Assembly (NCBI RefSeq): GCF_040412085.2
Contig: NZ_CP115920.1
Span: 124,001-188,000 of the forward strand
Length of the DNA stretch: 64,000 nt
Reading direction: 5' to 3'
DNA from: Vibrio sp. CB1-14
GTDB taxonomy: Bacteria; Pseudomonadota; Gammaproteobacteria; Enterobacterales; Vibrionaceae
A program made the translations under genes and the position numbers. This document shows positions 36,370-47,437 of the stretch, in pieces; position 1 is the stretch's first letter; every line of letters starts with the position of its first letter. The notes below the pieces were generated by a model that did not search any database, was not told the DNA's origin, and was given only the letters and a program-made list of their open reading frames with translations.

Positions 36370-36371
36370 CG

Positions 36372-37994
36372 ATGGATTCTCAACGTAATATTCTGTTAAT
36401 CGGTTTGGCTTTGGTTTCTTTTTTGCTGTTCCAACAGTGGCAATCTTATAAGAACCCAGCTCCAGTTCCGACTCAGCAGACGCAAAGCAGTACTCTACCT
36501 GCGCCATCTTTCGCTGATGAGCATGATCCTGCACCAGGCCACACAACAGCGGCCGCAGATAAAATCATCACAGTGAAAACCGACGTACTGACTCTAGGTG
36601 TGACAACTGTGGGCGGTGATGTTGTTACCGCAAACCTAAACGAGTACGCAACCGAGTTGGAATCTAGCGACCCGTTTGAGCTGCTCAAAGACTCACAAGG
36701 TCACCAGTTTATTGCTCAAAGTGGTCTGGTAGGCCCTCAAGGTATCGACCTTAGCAGCACAAGCCGTCCAGCTTACTCAGTATCAGCAGACAGCTTCACG
36801 CTGGCTGAGGGTCAAGATGAGCTACGTGTACCGATGACATTCGAAGCGAATGGCATCAACTACACCAAAACCTTCATTCTAAAGCGTGGCAAATATGACG
36901 TTGATGTTGAATACACAGTAAACAACAACTCTGGTCAAAATGCGACGTTCGGCATGTACGCTCACCTTCGTCAAAATCTTCAAGACAAAGGTGGCAGCAT
37001 CACAATGCCTACCTACAATGGCGGTGCTTATTCAACTCAAGACACTCGCTACAAGAAATACAGCTTCGAAGATATGCAAGATCGCAACCTGTCTCTTAAC
37101 CTGACTGATGGTCAAGGTTGGGCAGCGATGATCCAGCACTACTTCGCAGCCGCGTGGATCCCACGTGAAGCACCGGGTACTAACCTTTACACTCGCGTGA
37201 TTGGTAACCTAGGTGATATCGGTGTTCGTATGCCAAACACTACGATTGCCGATGGCCAAGCAGCAACATTGAAAGCAACGCTTTGGGCAGGTCCAAAACT
37301 GCAAACCGAAATGGCTGAAGTTGCGCCAAACCTAGACCTAGTAGTTGACTACGGCTGGTTATGGTTCATTGCGAAACCACTTCACACACTACTGTCGTTC
37401 ATTCAAGGTATCGTTGTGAACTGGGGTCTAGCTATCATCTGTTTGACCTTCATCGTACGTGGTGCGATGTATCCACTAACCAAAGCACAGTACACCTCTA
37501 TGGCGAAAATGCGCATGCTTCAGCCTAAGCTGCAAGCAATGCGTGAGCGTATCGGCGACGACCGTCAGCGCATGAGCCAAGAAATGATGGAACTGTACAA
37601 GAAAGAGAAAGTAAACCCACTAGGTGGCTGTCTACCAATCTTGCTACAGATGCCTATCTTCATCGCTCTGTACTGGGCGCTAATGGAATCGGTTGAGCTT
37701 CGTCACTCACCATTCTTCGGTTGGATTCATGACCTTTCGGCTCAAGACCCATACTTCATTCTGCCTCTACTGATGGGTGCAAGTATGTTCATGATCCAGA
37801 AGATGAGCCCAACGACGGTAACAGATCCAATGCAGCAGAAGATCATGACCTTTATGCCGGTTATGTTTACCTTCTTCTTCCTATGGTTCCCATCAGGTCT
37901 GGTTCTTTACTGGTTGATTTCTAACATCGTAACGCTTATCCAGCAAACGCTGATCTACCGATCGCTCGAGAAGAAAGGTCTGCACTCTAAGTAG
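36372..37994 (+). CDS. yidC: YidC, membrane protein insertase
   Basis: 540 residues (E. coli 548). N-terminal helix [18 protein letters not shown], a large periplasmic beta-sandwich domain (about 60-320), then five helices of the insertase core from about 350. The hydrophilic groove and coiled cytoplasmic loop ([28 protein letters not shown], in pieces) and [23 protein letters not shown] are diagnostic. Inserts small and Sec-dependent membrane proteins, among them the F0 c subunit encoded at 46069. Confidence 0.97.
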   Translation: MDSQRNILLIGLALVSFLLFQQWQSYKNPAPVPTQQTQSSTLPAPSFADEHDPAPGHTTAAADKIITVKTDVLTLGVTTVGGDVVTANLNEYATELESSDPFELLKDSQGHQFIAQSGLVGPQGIDLSSTSRPAYSVSADSFTLAEGQDELRVPMTFEANGINYTKTFILKRGKYDVDVEYTVNNNSGQNATFGMYAHLRQNLQDKGGSITMPTYNGGAYSTQDTRYKKYSFEDMQDRNLSLNLTDGQGWAAMIQHYFAAAWIPREAPGTNLYTRVIGNLGDIGVRMPNTTIADGQAATLKATLWAGPKLQTEMAEVAPNLDLVVDYGWLWFIAKPLHTLLSFIQGIVVNWGLAIICLTFIVRGAMYPLTKAQYTSMAKMRMLQPKLQAMRERIGDDRQRMSQEMMELYKKEKVNPLGGCLPILLQMPIFIALYWALMESVELRHSPFFGWIHDLSAQDPYFILPLLMGASMFMIQKMSPTTVTDPMQQKIMTFMPVMFTFFFLWFPSGLVLYWLISNIVTLIQQTLIYRSLEKKGLHSK

Positions 37995-38016
37995 TCCAAA
38001 CCAATTCGATTAGATA

Positions 38017-38044
38017 AAAGGCGACCTTAGTGGTCGCCTTTTTC
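38017..38044 (+). terminator. yidC terminator
   Basis: AAAGGCGACC/GGTCGCCTTT stem with TTAG loop and T-run, 23 bases after yidC. A nearly identical stem closes the atp operon. Confidence 0.85.
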
Positions 38045-38092
38045 ATTGACCATGATTACAATTTGGCTAAAGCACGGCGAATAGGCAATTCA

Positions 38093-39454
38093 ATGACAAC
38101 AGACACCATTGTGGCACAAGCCACAGCCCCAGGCCGCGGTGGCGTGGGCATCATTCGCGTTTCTGGCCCTTTGGCTCAAGAAGTCGCACAGCAAGTAACA
38201 GGCAAAACTCTAAAGCCTCGCTACGCTGACTATCTGCCTTTCAAAGATGAAAATGGCGGCGAACTCGACCAAGGTATTGCGCTTTACTTCCCTAATCCGC
38301 ACTCATTTACCGGTGAAGATGTTCTTGAGCTTCAAGGCCACGGTGGCCCTGTGGTGATGGATATGCTAATTAAACGTATTCTGCTCATTCCAGGTGTTCG
38401 CCCTGCCAGACCGGGTGAGTTCAGTGAGCGTGCGTTCCTCAACGACAAAATGGACTTAACCCAAGCCGAGGCGATTGCCGACTTGATTGATGCCAGTTCA
38501 GAAGAAGCGGCCAAATCAGCCCTGCAATCACTGCAAGGTCAGTTCTCGAAACGCATTCAAGTGCTGGTGGAATCACTCATCCATTTACGCATCTATGTTG
38601 AAGCGGCGATTGACTTCCCTGAAGAAGAAATCGACTTCCTCGCCGACGGTAAAGTGGCGGGCGATCTGCAGACCATCATCGACAATCTCGATTCTGTTCG
38701 CAAAGAAGCCAACCAAGGCGCCATCATGCGTGAAGGCATGAAAGTGGTCATTGCTGGGCGCCCAAATGCGGGTAAATCAAGCCTACTCAACGCCCTCTCT
38801 GGTAAAGAGTCGGCGATTGTGACCGATATTGCTGGAACCACACGTGATGTTCTACGTGAGCACATCCATATTGATGGTATGCCACTGCATATCATTGATA
38901 CCGCAGGTCTACGTGATGCTTCTGACGAGGTGGAACGCATTGGTATTGAGCGTGCTTGGGAAGAGATCGAGCAAGCCGATCGTGTGCTGTTTATGGTTGA
39001 TGGCACCACAACCGATGCTACGGATCCAAAAGAGATTTGGCCTGACTTTATTGATCGCCTCCCAGAGTCGATCGGTATCACCGTGATCCGCAACAAGGTC
39101 GATGAAACCGGTGAAACTCTGGGGATCTGTCACGTTAACGATCCGACGTTGATTCGTCTTTCTGCGCGCACAGGTGAAGGCGTACCAGCCCTTCGCGAGC
39201 ACCTTAAGTCAATTATGGGTTTCTCTGGTGCCAGTGAAGGTGGCTTTATGGCTCGTCGCCGCCACCTTGATGCCTTGGAGCGCGCCGCCGAGCACCTTGA
39301 TATTGGCCAGCAGCAGCTAGAAGGCTATATGGCGGGCGAAATTTTGGCAGAAGAGCTACGTATTACTCAGCAACATTTGAATGAGATCACTGGCGAGTTC
39401 AGCTCTGATGATCTACTCGGACGTATCTTCTCGTCTTTCTGTATTGGTAAATAA
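38093..39454 (+). CDS. mnmE: MnmE, tRNA wobble-uridine modification GTPase
   Basis: With MnmG makes the cmnm5 modification of U34 in several tRNAs. 453 residues from ATG 38093 (E. coli 454). Folate-binding N-terminal domain begins [21 protein letters not shown]; an inserted G domain has G1 GRPNAGKSS (about 222-230), DIAGTTRD (switch I), DTAGLRD and NKVDE; the protein ends in the obligatory CIGK. An upstream in-frame ATG at 38030 lies within the yidC terminator and is not used. Confidence 0.97.
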   Translation: MTTDTIVAQATAPGRGGVGIIRVSGPLAQEVAQQVTGKTLKPRYADYLPFKDENGGELDQGIALYFPNPHSFTGEDVLELQGHGGPVVMDMLIKRILLIPGVRPARPGEFSERAFLNDKMDLTQAEAIADLIDASSEEAAKSALQSLQGQFSKRIQVLVESLIHLRIYVEAAIDFPEEEIDFLADGKVAGDLQTIIDNLDSVRKEANQGAIMREGMKVVIAGRPNAGKSSLLNALSGKESAIVTDIAGTTRDVLREHIHIDGMPLHIIDTAGLRDASDEVERIGIERAWEEIEQADRVLFMVDGTTTDATDPKEIWPDFIDRLPESIGITVIRNKVDETGETLGICHVNDPTLIRLSARTGEGVPALREHLKSIMGFSGASEGGFMARRRHLDALERAAEHLDIGQQQLEGYMAGEILAEELRITQQHLNEITGEFSSDDLLGRIFSSFCIGK

Positions 39455-39477
39455 GCGGTATTGAAAAAGGAACATCA

Positions 39478-39915
39478 ATGATTCATATCATCACAGGCAG
39501 TACACTTGGCGCGGCAGAGTATGTCGGCGACCATCTTAGTGACTTGCTGGTAGAACAAGGTCTAGAGACCACTATCCATAACCAACCAGAGCTTGCAGAC
39601 ATCCCTGCACAAGGCACTTGGCTGGTTATCACCTCAACGCACGGTGCGGGAGAATATCCAGATAACATTCAGCCGTTTATTGCTGCGCTGCAAGCGACCC
39701 CACCTCGCATGTCTGAAGTAAAGTTTGCGGTGGTTGGTATTGGCGACTCTAGCTATGACACCTTCTGCGCAGCAGGCAAACATGCTTACTCGCTACTTGA
39801 GGATATTGGTGGCACGCCACTGACGGACTGCTTGGAGATCGACATTCTCAACCATCCCGTACCAGAAGATGCAGCCGAAGAGTGGCTCAATGAGCACCTG
39901 AGCAAGTTTCAATAG
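39478..39915 (+). CDS. mioC: MioC, flavodoxin-like protein next to oriC
   Basis: 145 residues (E. coli 147). FMN-binding loop TGSTLGAAE (about 6-14), then [12 protein letters not shown] and [14 protein letters not shown], as in flavodoxin domains. In E. coli it supports biotin synthase activity in vitro. It is transcribed towards oriC, but a strong terminator (39947-39973) lies between the gene and the origin. Confidence 0.95.
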   Translation: MIHIITGSTLGAAEYVGDHLSDLLVEQGLETTIHNQPELADIPAQGTWLVITSTHGAGEYPDNIQPFIAALQATPPRMSEVKFAVVGIGDSSYDTFCAAGKHAYSLLEDIGGTPLTDCLEIDILNHPVPEDAAEEWLNEHLSKFQ

Positions 39916-39946
39916 GCACCATGTTTTATCAAACACAATGCGTGTG

Positions 39947-39973
39947 AAAAAAGCGGCATAAGCCGCTTTTTTT
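39947..39973 (+). terminator. mioC terminator
   Basis: AAAAAGCGGC/GCCGCTTTTT stem with ATAA loop and T-run; would keep mioC transcripts out of oriC. Confidence 0.85.
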
Positions 39974-39999
39974 GTGCCTGTGAGTAACTTTTTCTACTA

Positions 40000-40345
40000 A
40001 ACCAAATCCAATTGCGCACTATTTGACCTACCCGTCTGTGGATAAAACATGATCTTTCCGGTGAAAAACCTATATTTATCCAAAGAACAAGTTTTGATCC
40101 CCCACTTCCTTGTGTATAACATGCCATTTTGATCCCAGCTAATACAGTCCCAGATCAACGCTAGATCACAGCAATCGATCTCAAAAAGATCCATGGTATT
40201 GTTGATCATTTTTGAGTTATCCACAGAGATCGTGGATCCTAATAATAGATCTAATAAAAGATCATATATATAGATCTTATCTTTATATTCTTATTTCTTA
40301 GATCCAAAATGTTTTAAAAGCGATTTTCTCAATACCAGAAAAGCG
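40000..40345. other. oriC, chromosomal replication origin
   Basis: Gene-free region between mioC and mnmG. DnaA boxes: TGTGGATAA (40037-40045), TTATCCAAA (40076-40084), TGTGTATAA (40111-40119) and TTATCCACA (40217-40225), the same set as R4/R3/R2/R1 of E. coli in the same order relative to mioC. About 14 GATC Dam sites fall within 300 bases. The mnmG-proximal part (about 40235-40320) is very AT-rich with repeated AGATCT/AGATCTTA-type 13-mer-like runs, the expected unwinding element. I do not see a clear IHF site by eye. Confidence 0.95.
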
Positions 40346-40403
40346 GTAGAATACCGCTCCTTTTGGTTTGTCTATTTTATCGATTGAATACTGAGGTCGG
40401 TTC

Positions 40404-42299
40404 ATGCTTTATCACGAAACATTTGACGTCATCGTTGTAGGTGGCGGACATGCAGGAACGGAAGCCGCACTCGCATCTGCTCGCACTGGGCAAAAAACAC
40501 TTCTGTTAACGCACAACATTGATACGTTGGGCCAGATGTCATGTAACCCAGCAATTGGTGGCATTGGTAAAGGCCACTTGGTTAAGGAAGTCGATGCTAT
40601 GGGTGGTCTAATGGCAGAAGCCATCGATCATGCTGGTATTCAGTTCCGTACGCTCAATGCGTCTAAGGGCCCTGCTGTTCGTGCAACTCGCGCACAAGCA
40701 GATCGTGCGCTTTACAAAGCGTATGTTCGTCATGCTCTTGAAAACACGCCAAATCTAACACTATTCCAACAGTCTGTGGATGACTTGATCGTAGAACAAG
40801 ATCAAGTACGCGGTGTCGTCACCGAGATGGGACTTAAGTTCCACGCGCAGTCTGTCGTTCTCACCGTTGGTACCTTCTTAGGTGGTAAGATCCACATCGG
40901 TATGGAAAGCTCATCTGGTGGACGTATGGGCGATCAGCCTTCGATTGCGCTTGCTCGTCGTCTTCGTGAGCTGCCATTTAGAGTGGATCGTTTGAAAACA
41001 GGTACGCCTCCACGCATCGATGCTCGCAGTGTGAACTTTTCTGAACTTGAAGTACAACATGGTGATAACCCAACCCCTGTATTTTCATTCATGGGTCAAC
41101 GCACTCAGCATCCAACGCAGATCCCATGCTTCATTACGCATACCAATGAAAGCACTCATGAAGTGATCCGCAACAACCTCGATCGCAGTCCAATGTATGC
41201 GGGAGTGATCGAAGGTATTGGTCCGCGCTATTGTCCATCGATTGAAGACAAAGTGATGCGTTTTGCCGATAAGAACAGCCACCAGATCTTTATCGAGCCT
41301 GAAGGTTTGACGACTCATGAGCTGTATCCGAACGGTATTTCAACTAGCTTGCCGTTTGATGTTCAGGTGCAAATTGTTCGTTCGATGAAAGGCTTCGAAA
41401 ATGCGCATATCGTTCGTCCTGGCTACGCCATTGAGTACGATTTCTTCGATCCGCGCGATTTGAAGCAAACCTACGAAACCAAATTTATCTCCGGTTTGTT
41501 CTTTGCTGGACAAATCAACGGCACAACAGGTTATGAGGAAGCTGCGGCGCAAGGTCTAATGGCGGGTCTGAATGCAAGCTTGTACTCACAAGGCAAAGAG
41601 GGCTGGAGCCCACGCCGTGACCAAGCTTACATGGGCGTTCTGATTGATGACCTATCAACGATGGGCACCAAAGAGCCGTACCGTATGTTTACCTCTCGCG
41701 CGGAATACCGTCTGTTGCTGCGTGAAGACAATGCCGATATTCGTCTGACCGAAAAAGCACATGAGCTTGGTTTGATTAATGAACAACGTTGGAGCCGTTT
41801 CAACGAGAAAGTGGATAATATGGCCAAAGAGCGCCAGCGCCTGAAAGAGACATGGATTAATCCAAAATCTGAAGGGGTAGATGCTTTGAATACTTTGTTA
41901 AAAACGCCGATTTCCCGTGAAGCGAGTGGTGAAGATCTTTTACGTCGCCCAGAGCTAACGTATTCACAACTGACGGCGCTTGATATGTTTGCTCCGGCTC
42001 TTGAAGACAGCCAAGCGAGCGAGCAAGTTGAGATCCAAGTGAAATACGAAGGTTACATCCAGAGACAGCAAGACGAGATCGAGAAATCGCTGCGTCACGA
42101 AAATACTAAGATCCCCGCGGATCTTGATTATCGTGATGTTAAAGGGCTCTCTAATGAGGTGGTGGCGAAGCTTACTGAAGCCAAACCGGAAACGATCGGT
42201 ATTGCGTCGCGTATTTCAGGTATTACGCCAGCTGCGATCTCAATCCTGTTGGTTTATTTGAAGAAACAAGGCGTGCTTAAGAAAGGTGAAGCTGCGTGA
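40404..42299 (+). CDS. mnmG: MnmG (GidA), tRNA wobble-uridine modification enzyme
   Basis: FAD-dependent partner of MnmE. 631 residues (E. coli 629). FAD motif [14 protein letters not shown] (about 11-24), then [18 protein letters not shown] (about 46-63), [11 protein letters not shown], and [20 protein letters not shown] (about 371-390). The C-terminal helical domain ([18 protein letters not shown]) contacts MnmE. Its start, with GAGG upstream, is about 60 bases past the AT-rich part of oriC; transcription from its promoter runs away from the origin. Ends by a four-base overlap with rsmG. Confidence 0.98.
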   Translation: MLYHETFDVIVVGGGHAGTEAALASARTGQKTLLLTHNIDTLGQMSCNPAIGGIGKGHLVKEVDAMGGLMAEAIDHAGIQFRTLNASKGPAVRATRAQADRALYKAYVRHALENTPNLTLFQQSVDDLIVEQDQVRGVVTEMGLKFHAQSVVLTVGTFLGGKIHIGMESSSGGRMGDQPSIALARRLRELPFRVDRLKTGTPPRIDARSVNFSELEVQHGDNPTPVFSFMGQRTQHPTQIPCFITHTNESTHEVIRNNLDRSPMYAGVIEGIGPRYCPSIEDKVMRFADKNSHQIFIEPEGLTTHELYPNGISTSLPFDVQVQIVRSMKGFENAHIVRPGYAIEYDFFDPRDLKQTYETKFISGLFFAGQINGTTGYEEAAAQGLMAGLNASLYSQGKEGWSPRRDQAYMGVLIDDLSTMGTKEPYRMFTSRAEYRLLLREDNADIRLTEKAHELGLINEQRWSRFNEKVDNMAKERQRLKETWINPKSEGVDALNTLLKTPISREASGEDLLRRPELTYSQLTALDMFAPALEDSQASEQVEIQVKYEGYIQRQQDEIEKSLRHENTKIPADLDYRDVKGLSNEVVAKLTEAKPETIGIASRISGITPAAISILLVYLKKQGVLKKGEAA

Positions 42300-42928
42300 G
42301 CAACTTAAGAGTAAAACTTGATCAACTTATTGCAGAGACCTCATTAGAAGTCTCTGAACTTCAACGTGAACAGCTTGTCGGATACGTTCAGCTTCTTGAC
42401 AAGTGGAACAAAGCTTACAACTTGACCTCGGTTCGTCACCCTGAAGAGATGTTAGTGAAACATATTCTTGATAGCATCATTGTTGGTGAGCATCTTGAGG
42501 GTGAGCGTTTTATCGATGTCGGCACTGGCCCTGGATTACCAGGTGTTCCGCTGGCTATCATGCACCCAACTAAGTCATTCATTCTGCTTGATAGCCTTGG
42601 CAAGCGAATTCGTTTCATTAAGCAGGTTGCGCACGAACTGAAGATTAAAAATGTCAGTCCAGTCCAATCTCGAGTGGAAGAATTTGACGCGGGAGAAGGC
42701 TTTGATGGAGTATTGAGTCGTGCATTTGCGTCGATGACAGACATGGTGAACTGGTGTGAACATTTACCAAAACCTGAGTCTGGTCGCTTTTATGCTTTAA
42801 AGGGTCAACTCCATGATCAGGAGATCACTGAGCTGCCGTCGTGGTGTTCTGTGATCGAAATCAAACCTTTGCAAGTTCCTGAGTTGGAAGGTGACCGTCA
42901 TCTTGTAATCTTATCCAAGAAGGGATAA
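42296..42928 (+). CDS. rsmG: RsmG, 16S rRNA m7G527 methyltransferase
   Basis: 210 residues. SAM-binding motif [17 protein letters not shown] (about 70-87) and [12 protein letters not shown], typical GidB fold. The GTG start overlaps the mnmG TGA (GTGA), so it is coupled. Methylates G527 in the decoding region; loss gives low-level streptomycin resistance in E. coli. Confidence 0.96.
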   Translation: MSNLRVKLDQLIAETSLEVSELQREQLVGYVQLLDKWNKAYNLTSVRHPEEMLVKHILDSIIVGEHLEGERFIDVGTGPGLPGVPLAIMHPTKSFILLDSLGKRIRFIKQVAHELKIKNVSPVQSRVEEFDAGEGFDGVLSRAFASMTDMVNWCEHLPKPESGRFYALKGQLHDQEITELPSWCSVIEIKPLQVPELEGDRHLVILSKKG

Positions 42929-42941
42929 CGGAGAGCTTGTC

Positions 42942-43715
42942 GTGGGAAAAATTGTCGCTATCGCGAATCAGAAAGGTGGGGTTGGAAAGACGACCACTTG
43001 TATTAACTTAGCTGCCTCGATGGCGGCGACAAAGCGTAAAGTGTTGGTGATTGACCTCGATCCACAAGGCAATGCGACAATGGCCAGTGGGGTCGATAAG
43101 TATCAGGTTGAAACAACTGCTTACGATTTACTGGTTGATGAGCTACCTTTTGAGCAAGTGGTGTGCACCGATACCTCTGGCCAATTTGACCTAATTGCAG
43201 CGAACGGGGACGTAACTGCTGCAGAAATCAAGCTTATGGAGGTGTTTGCGCGCGAAGTTCGTTTGAAACATGCGTTAACGCCAATCCGTGATAACTATGA
43301 TTTCATCTTTATCGATTGTCCTCCCTCTTTGAACCTACTTACAATTAACGCGATGGCTGCAGCAGACTCTGTGCTTGTGCCGATGCAATGTGAGTATTTT
43401 GCTCTGGAAGGTCTAACCGCACTGATGGATACCATCAGTAAGCTGGCGGCTGTGGTCAACGAAAACCTTAAAATTGAAGGTTTGCTTCGTACCATGTACG
43501 ATCCAAGAAACCGTCTAGCCAACGAAGTTTCAGAGCAATTGAAAAAACACTTCGGCGACAAAGTCTACCGAACCGTTATCCCTAGGAACGTACGCCTCGC
43601 AGAGGCACCAAGCCATGGCAAACCAGCGATGTACTATGACAAGTACTCCGCCGGGGCAAAAGCGTATTTAGCGTTGGCTGGTGAGATGCTACGACGAGAA
43701 GAAGTAACGGCTTAA
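42942..43715 (+). CDS. parA: ParA, chromosome-partitioning ATPase
   Basis: 257 residues. Deviant Walker A KGGVGKTTT (about 11-19), Walker A' VLVIDLDPQGN (about 34-44), Walker B FIFIDCPPSL (about 122-131). GTG start, GGAG upstream, 13 bases after rsmG. Chromosomal ParA of the Soj type without the extra N-terminal DNA-binding domain of plasmid ParA, so it is the chromosome 1 version. It would move the ParB-parS origin complex to the pole. Confidence 0.96.
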   Translation: MGKIVAIANQKGGVGKTTTCINLAASMAATKRKVLVIDLDPQGNATMASGVDKYQVETTAYDLLVDELPFEQVVCTDTSGQFDLIAANGDVTAAEIKLMEVFAREVRLKHALTPIRDNYDFIFIDCPPSLNLLTINAMAAADSVLVPMQCEYFALEGLTALMDTISKLAAVVNENLKIEGLLRTMYDPRNRLANEVSEQLKKHFGDKVYRTVIPRNVRLAEAPSHGKPAMYYDKYSAGAKAYLALAGEMLRREEVTA

Positions 43716-43737
43716 CGCTCTTAAGGAAAAAGATTCG

Positions 43738-44619
43738 ATGTCTAAACGTGGTTTAGGGAAAGGACTAGACGCCCTGTTGTCGACTAGTTCGCTTGCACGA
43801 GAAAAGCAGCAGGTGGCAACTCAAAGTCAGACGCTATCCAGTGATGGACAGCTTACTGAACTGTCAATTAACAGCCTTCGTCCAGGCATTTATCAGCCAA
43901 GAAAAGATATGGCGCCTGAAGCTCTGGAAGAACTGGCTGCATCCATCCAATCTCAAGGAATTATCCAACCGATTGTTGTACGAAATGTCGGACACGATCA
44001 GTTTGAGATCATCGCCGGTGAGCGCCGTTGGCGTGCCGCGCGACAAGCGGGATTAAAAATGGTCCCTTGCTTGATAAAAAATGTCCAAGATCGCGCGGCG
44101 GTAGCCATGGCGTTGATCGAGAACATTCAACGTGAAGATCTCAATGCGATCGAGGAAGCTCAAGCGCTTGAACGTTTGCAAGATGAGTTTGAACTTACCC
44201 ACCAGCAGGTCGCGGATGTGATTGGTAAGTCACGAACCGCAGTCAGTAACCTGTTGAGGCTAAACCAGCTTGAAGCACCAGTGAAAAAACTGGTGGAGAG
44301 CAAACAGATCGACATGGGTCATGCGCGTGCGCTACTTGCGCTAGAGGGGGATGTGCAGTGCGAAATCGCACAAGCCGTTGCCAAGAAGCAGCTCACCGTA
44401 CGACAGACCGAAGACTTAGTGAAAAAGTGCTTAAAACCGAACTCTTCCGAGAAAAAACAGTCAGAAGACCGTGATGCACAAGAAATTTCGCTACGTTTGA
44501 GTGAAAAACTCGGCGCGAAAGTGTCTTTGGTAAGAAACGCGAGTGGAAAAGCCAAGGTGACGATAAGTCTTGATGAACCTCACAAATTGGAGCAACTTAT
44601 TGCCAAGCTTGAGAGCTAA
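43738..44619 (+). CDS. parB: ParB, chromosome-partitioning CTPase/DNA-binding protein
   Basis: 293 residues. N-terminal KRGLGKGLDALL contacts ParA; CTP-binding box RPGIYQPRKDM and box II GERRWRAARQAGL (about 98-110); the HTH (TQQVADVIGKSRTAVSNLLRL region, about 157-180) binds parS; a C-terminal dimer domain follows. No perfect parS lies in this window; the best candidate is inside recF. 22 bases after parA, same operon. Confidence 0.96.
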   Translation: MSKRGLGKGLDALLSTSSLAREKQQVATQSQTLSSDGQLTELSINSLRPGIYQPRKDMAPEALEELAASIQSQGIIQPIVVRNVGHDQFEIIAGERRWRAARQAGLKMVPCLIKNVQDRAAVAMALIENIQREDLNAIEEAQALERLQDEFELTHQQVADVIGKSRTAVSNLLRLNQLEAPVKKLVESKQIDMGHARALLALEGDVQCEIAQAVAKKQLTVRQTEDLVKKCLKPNSSEKKQSEDRDAQEISLRLSEKLGAKVSLVRNASGKAKVTISLDEPHKLEQLIAKLES

Positions 44620-44628
44620 ATGAGATAA

Positions 44629-44642
44629 TTGACCTACATCAA
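44629..44642. promoter_or_regulatory. FNR-like site before the atp operon
   Basis: TTGACCTACATCAA differs by one base from the FNR consensus TTGATnnnnATCAA. Lies about 165 bases before atpI in the gap after parB. Consensus match only. Confidence 0.35.
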
Positions 44643-44809
44643 TTATTTATAAATGCAATTTATGTGCGAAAGTTATGGTTTTGTGAATGAAAGTGTATCT
44701 TTTTGATACGCTTTGATTGCAATAACTTTGGTAGAAAGTATAATTTTCGCCAATCTCCCAGCACAGTAGTTATTAGGTGCAAAGTGGATAGAACTAAAGG
44801 TAAGAATAC

Positions 44810-45199
44810 ATGGTAGCGGCATTAGCTAAACCAGGGCGGGCGCTTGCAAAGCGGTTGTTACTGATACAGGCCAGTGCGGTTACGTTAGTGGCTGTTGGGA
44901 TGACAGTGGCTGTAAATGCTGAGTGGGGAATTTCAGCGCTCATTGGTGGTGGCAGTTTTGTTATCGCGAATGCTGTTTTTGCGTTGTGCGCATTTATGTT
45001 TAGTGGGGCTCGGGCAGCGAAAAAAGTTGCCGCGTCTTTCTATGCGGGTGTTGCCCTGAAAATCCTTATTATTGCCTCCCTATTCTCAATAGCTTACATG
45101 TATATTCAGGTGGAAGTGATTCCCTTGAATCTCACATTTTTACTGGTTGTCTTAATTAACCTTATGGCTCCAGTAATTTTCGTTAACAACAAAAAATAG
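44810..45199 (+). CDS. atpI: AtpI, ATP synthase assembly protein
   Basis: 129 residues (E. coli 126), four hydrophobic helices (about 18-35, 40-65, 77-97, 103-125). Helps assemble the c-ring. First gene of the atp operon and only moderately conserved, as usual. ATG preceded by AAGG. Confidence 0.9.
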   Translation: MVAALAKPGRALAKRLLLIQASAVTLVAVGMTVAVNAEWGISALIGGGSFVIANAVFALCAFMFSGARAAKKVAASFYAGVALKILIIASLFSIAYMYIQVEVIPLNLTFLLVVLINLMAPVIFVNNKK

Positions 45200-45204
45200 G
45201 ATGA

Positions 45205-46011
<807 letters not shown>

Positions 46012-46017
46012 TATTAA

Positions 46018-46323
<306 letters not shown>

Positions 46324-46337
46324 TCAGTATTTTCTCC

Positions 46338-46356
46338 GACAAGTTTTGGACTTGTC
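46338..46356 (+). other. Intercistronic hairpin between atpE and atpF
   Basis: GACAAGT/ACTTGTC stem with a five-base loop. No T-run; such structures often stabilise the upstream atpE mRNA, whose product is needed in many copies. Confidence 0.5.
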
Positions 46357-46405
46357 ACCTGATTAAACTTTAGCTCGTCAATGAATCTTTAGAGGGGTAG
46401 CTGTT

Positions 46406-46876
46406 GTGAATATGAACGCAACTCTGCTAGGTCAAGCAATCTCATTCGCAATGTTTGTGTGGTTCTGCATGAAATATGTATGGCCGCCAATCATGAATGC
46501 GATTGAAGAGCGTCAGAAAAAAATTGCTGACGGTTTGTCAGCGGCTGAACGCGCTGCAAAAGACTTGGATCTAGCACAAGCCAACGCTTCTGATCAATTG
46601 AAAGAAGCGAAGCGCACTGCAACCGAGGTTATTGAGCAAGCAAACAAGCGTAAAGCACAGATTATCGATGAAGCTCGTGAGGAAGCTTTGGCAGAACGTC
46701 AAAACATCCTAAAGCAAGCGGAAGCGGAAATCGAAGCGGAACGTAACCGTGCTCGTGATGACCTGCGCAAACAGGTTGCAACTCTGGCTGTAGCTGGTGC
46801 TGAGAAGATTCTTGAGCGTAGTATCGATAAAGATGCGCAAAAAGATATTCTCGACAATATTACTGCGAAACTTTAA
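46406..46876 (+). CDS. atpF: ATP synthase F0 subunit b
   Basis: 156 residues (E. coli 156). One N-terminal membrane helix ([20 protein letters not shown]), then a long charged helix forming the peripheral stalk dimer (about 30-140). The GTG start at 46406 gives [10 protein letters not shown], matching the E. coli MNLNATILGQ; GAGGGG lies upstream. Confidence 0.97.
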   Translation: MNMNATLLGQAISFAMFVWFCMKYVWPPIMNAIEERQKKIADGLSAAERAAKDLDLAQANASDQLKEAKRTATEVIEQANKRKAQIIDEAREEALAERQNILKQAEAEIEAERNRARDDLRKQVATLAVAGAEKILERSIDKDAQKDILDNITAKL

Positions 46877-46890
46877 AGCGAGGGGCGCAT

Positions 46891-47424
46891 ATGTCTGAAT
46901 TGACTACAATCGCACGCCCCTATGCTAAAGCAGCATTTGACTTTGCGGTGGAAAAACAAGCGCTAGACCAGTGGGTCGAAATGCTAACGTTTGCCGCTGC
47001 AATCGCTAAGAACGATGAAATTGCAGACCTGATCTCAGGCTCTGTAACAGCGACGCGAGTGGCTGAAATTTTCAACGCAATTGGTGGTGAACAGTTTGAT
47101 GAATTTGGTCAGAACCTGGTTAAGGTAATGGCTGAAAATGGTCGACTAGTGGCGTTGCCTTATGTGTTAGTTGAGTTTCTAGAACTTAAAAAAGAGCTAG
47201 AAAAGCAAGTAGATGTAGATGTTATTTCTGCATCTGAACTAACAGAAGAGCAACGTACTGAGATCAGCAACAAACTTGAAAAGCGTCTTGAACGCAAAGT
47301 TAAGCTGAATTGCAGTGTAGATGAGACCCTACTTGGTGGGGTTATTATTCGAGCCGGAGATCTTGTAATTGATAACTCAGCACGTGGTCGTTTGAACCGC
47401 CTGAGTGAAGCAATGCAGTCTTGA
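46891..47424 (+). CDS. atpH: ATP synthase F1 subunit delta
   Basis: 177 residues (E. coli 177). [12 protein letters not shown] near the N-terminus and [23 protein letters not shown] at the C-terminus are the OSCP/delta signature. Joins the peripheral stalk to F1. 14 bases after atpF, 13 before atpA. Confidence 0.97.
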   Translation: MSELTTIARPYAKAAFDFAVEKQALDQWVEMLTFAAAIAKNDEIADLISGSVTATRVAEIFNAIGGEQFDEFGQNLVKVMAENGRLVALPYVLVEFLELKKELEKQVDVDVISASELTEEQRTEISNKLEKRLERKVKLNCSVDETLLGGVIIRAGDLVIDNSARGRLNRLSEAMQS

Positions 47425-47437
47425 TGGGGATTGGAGC

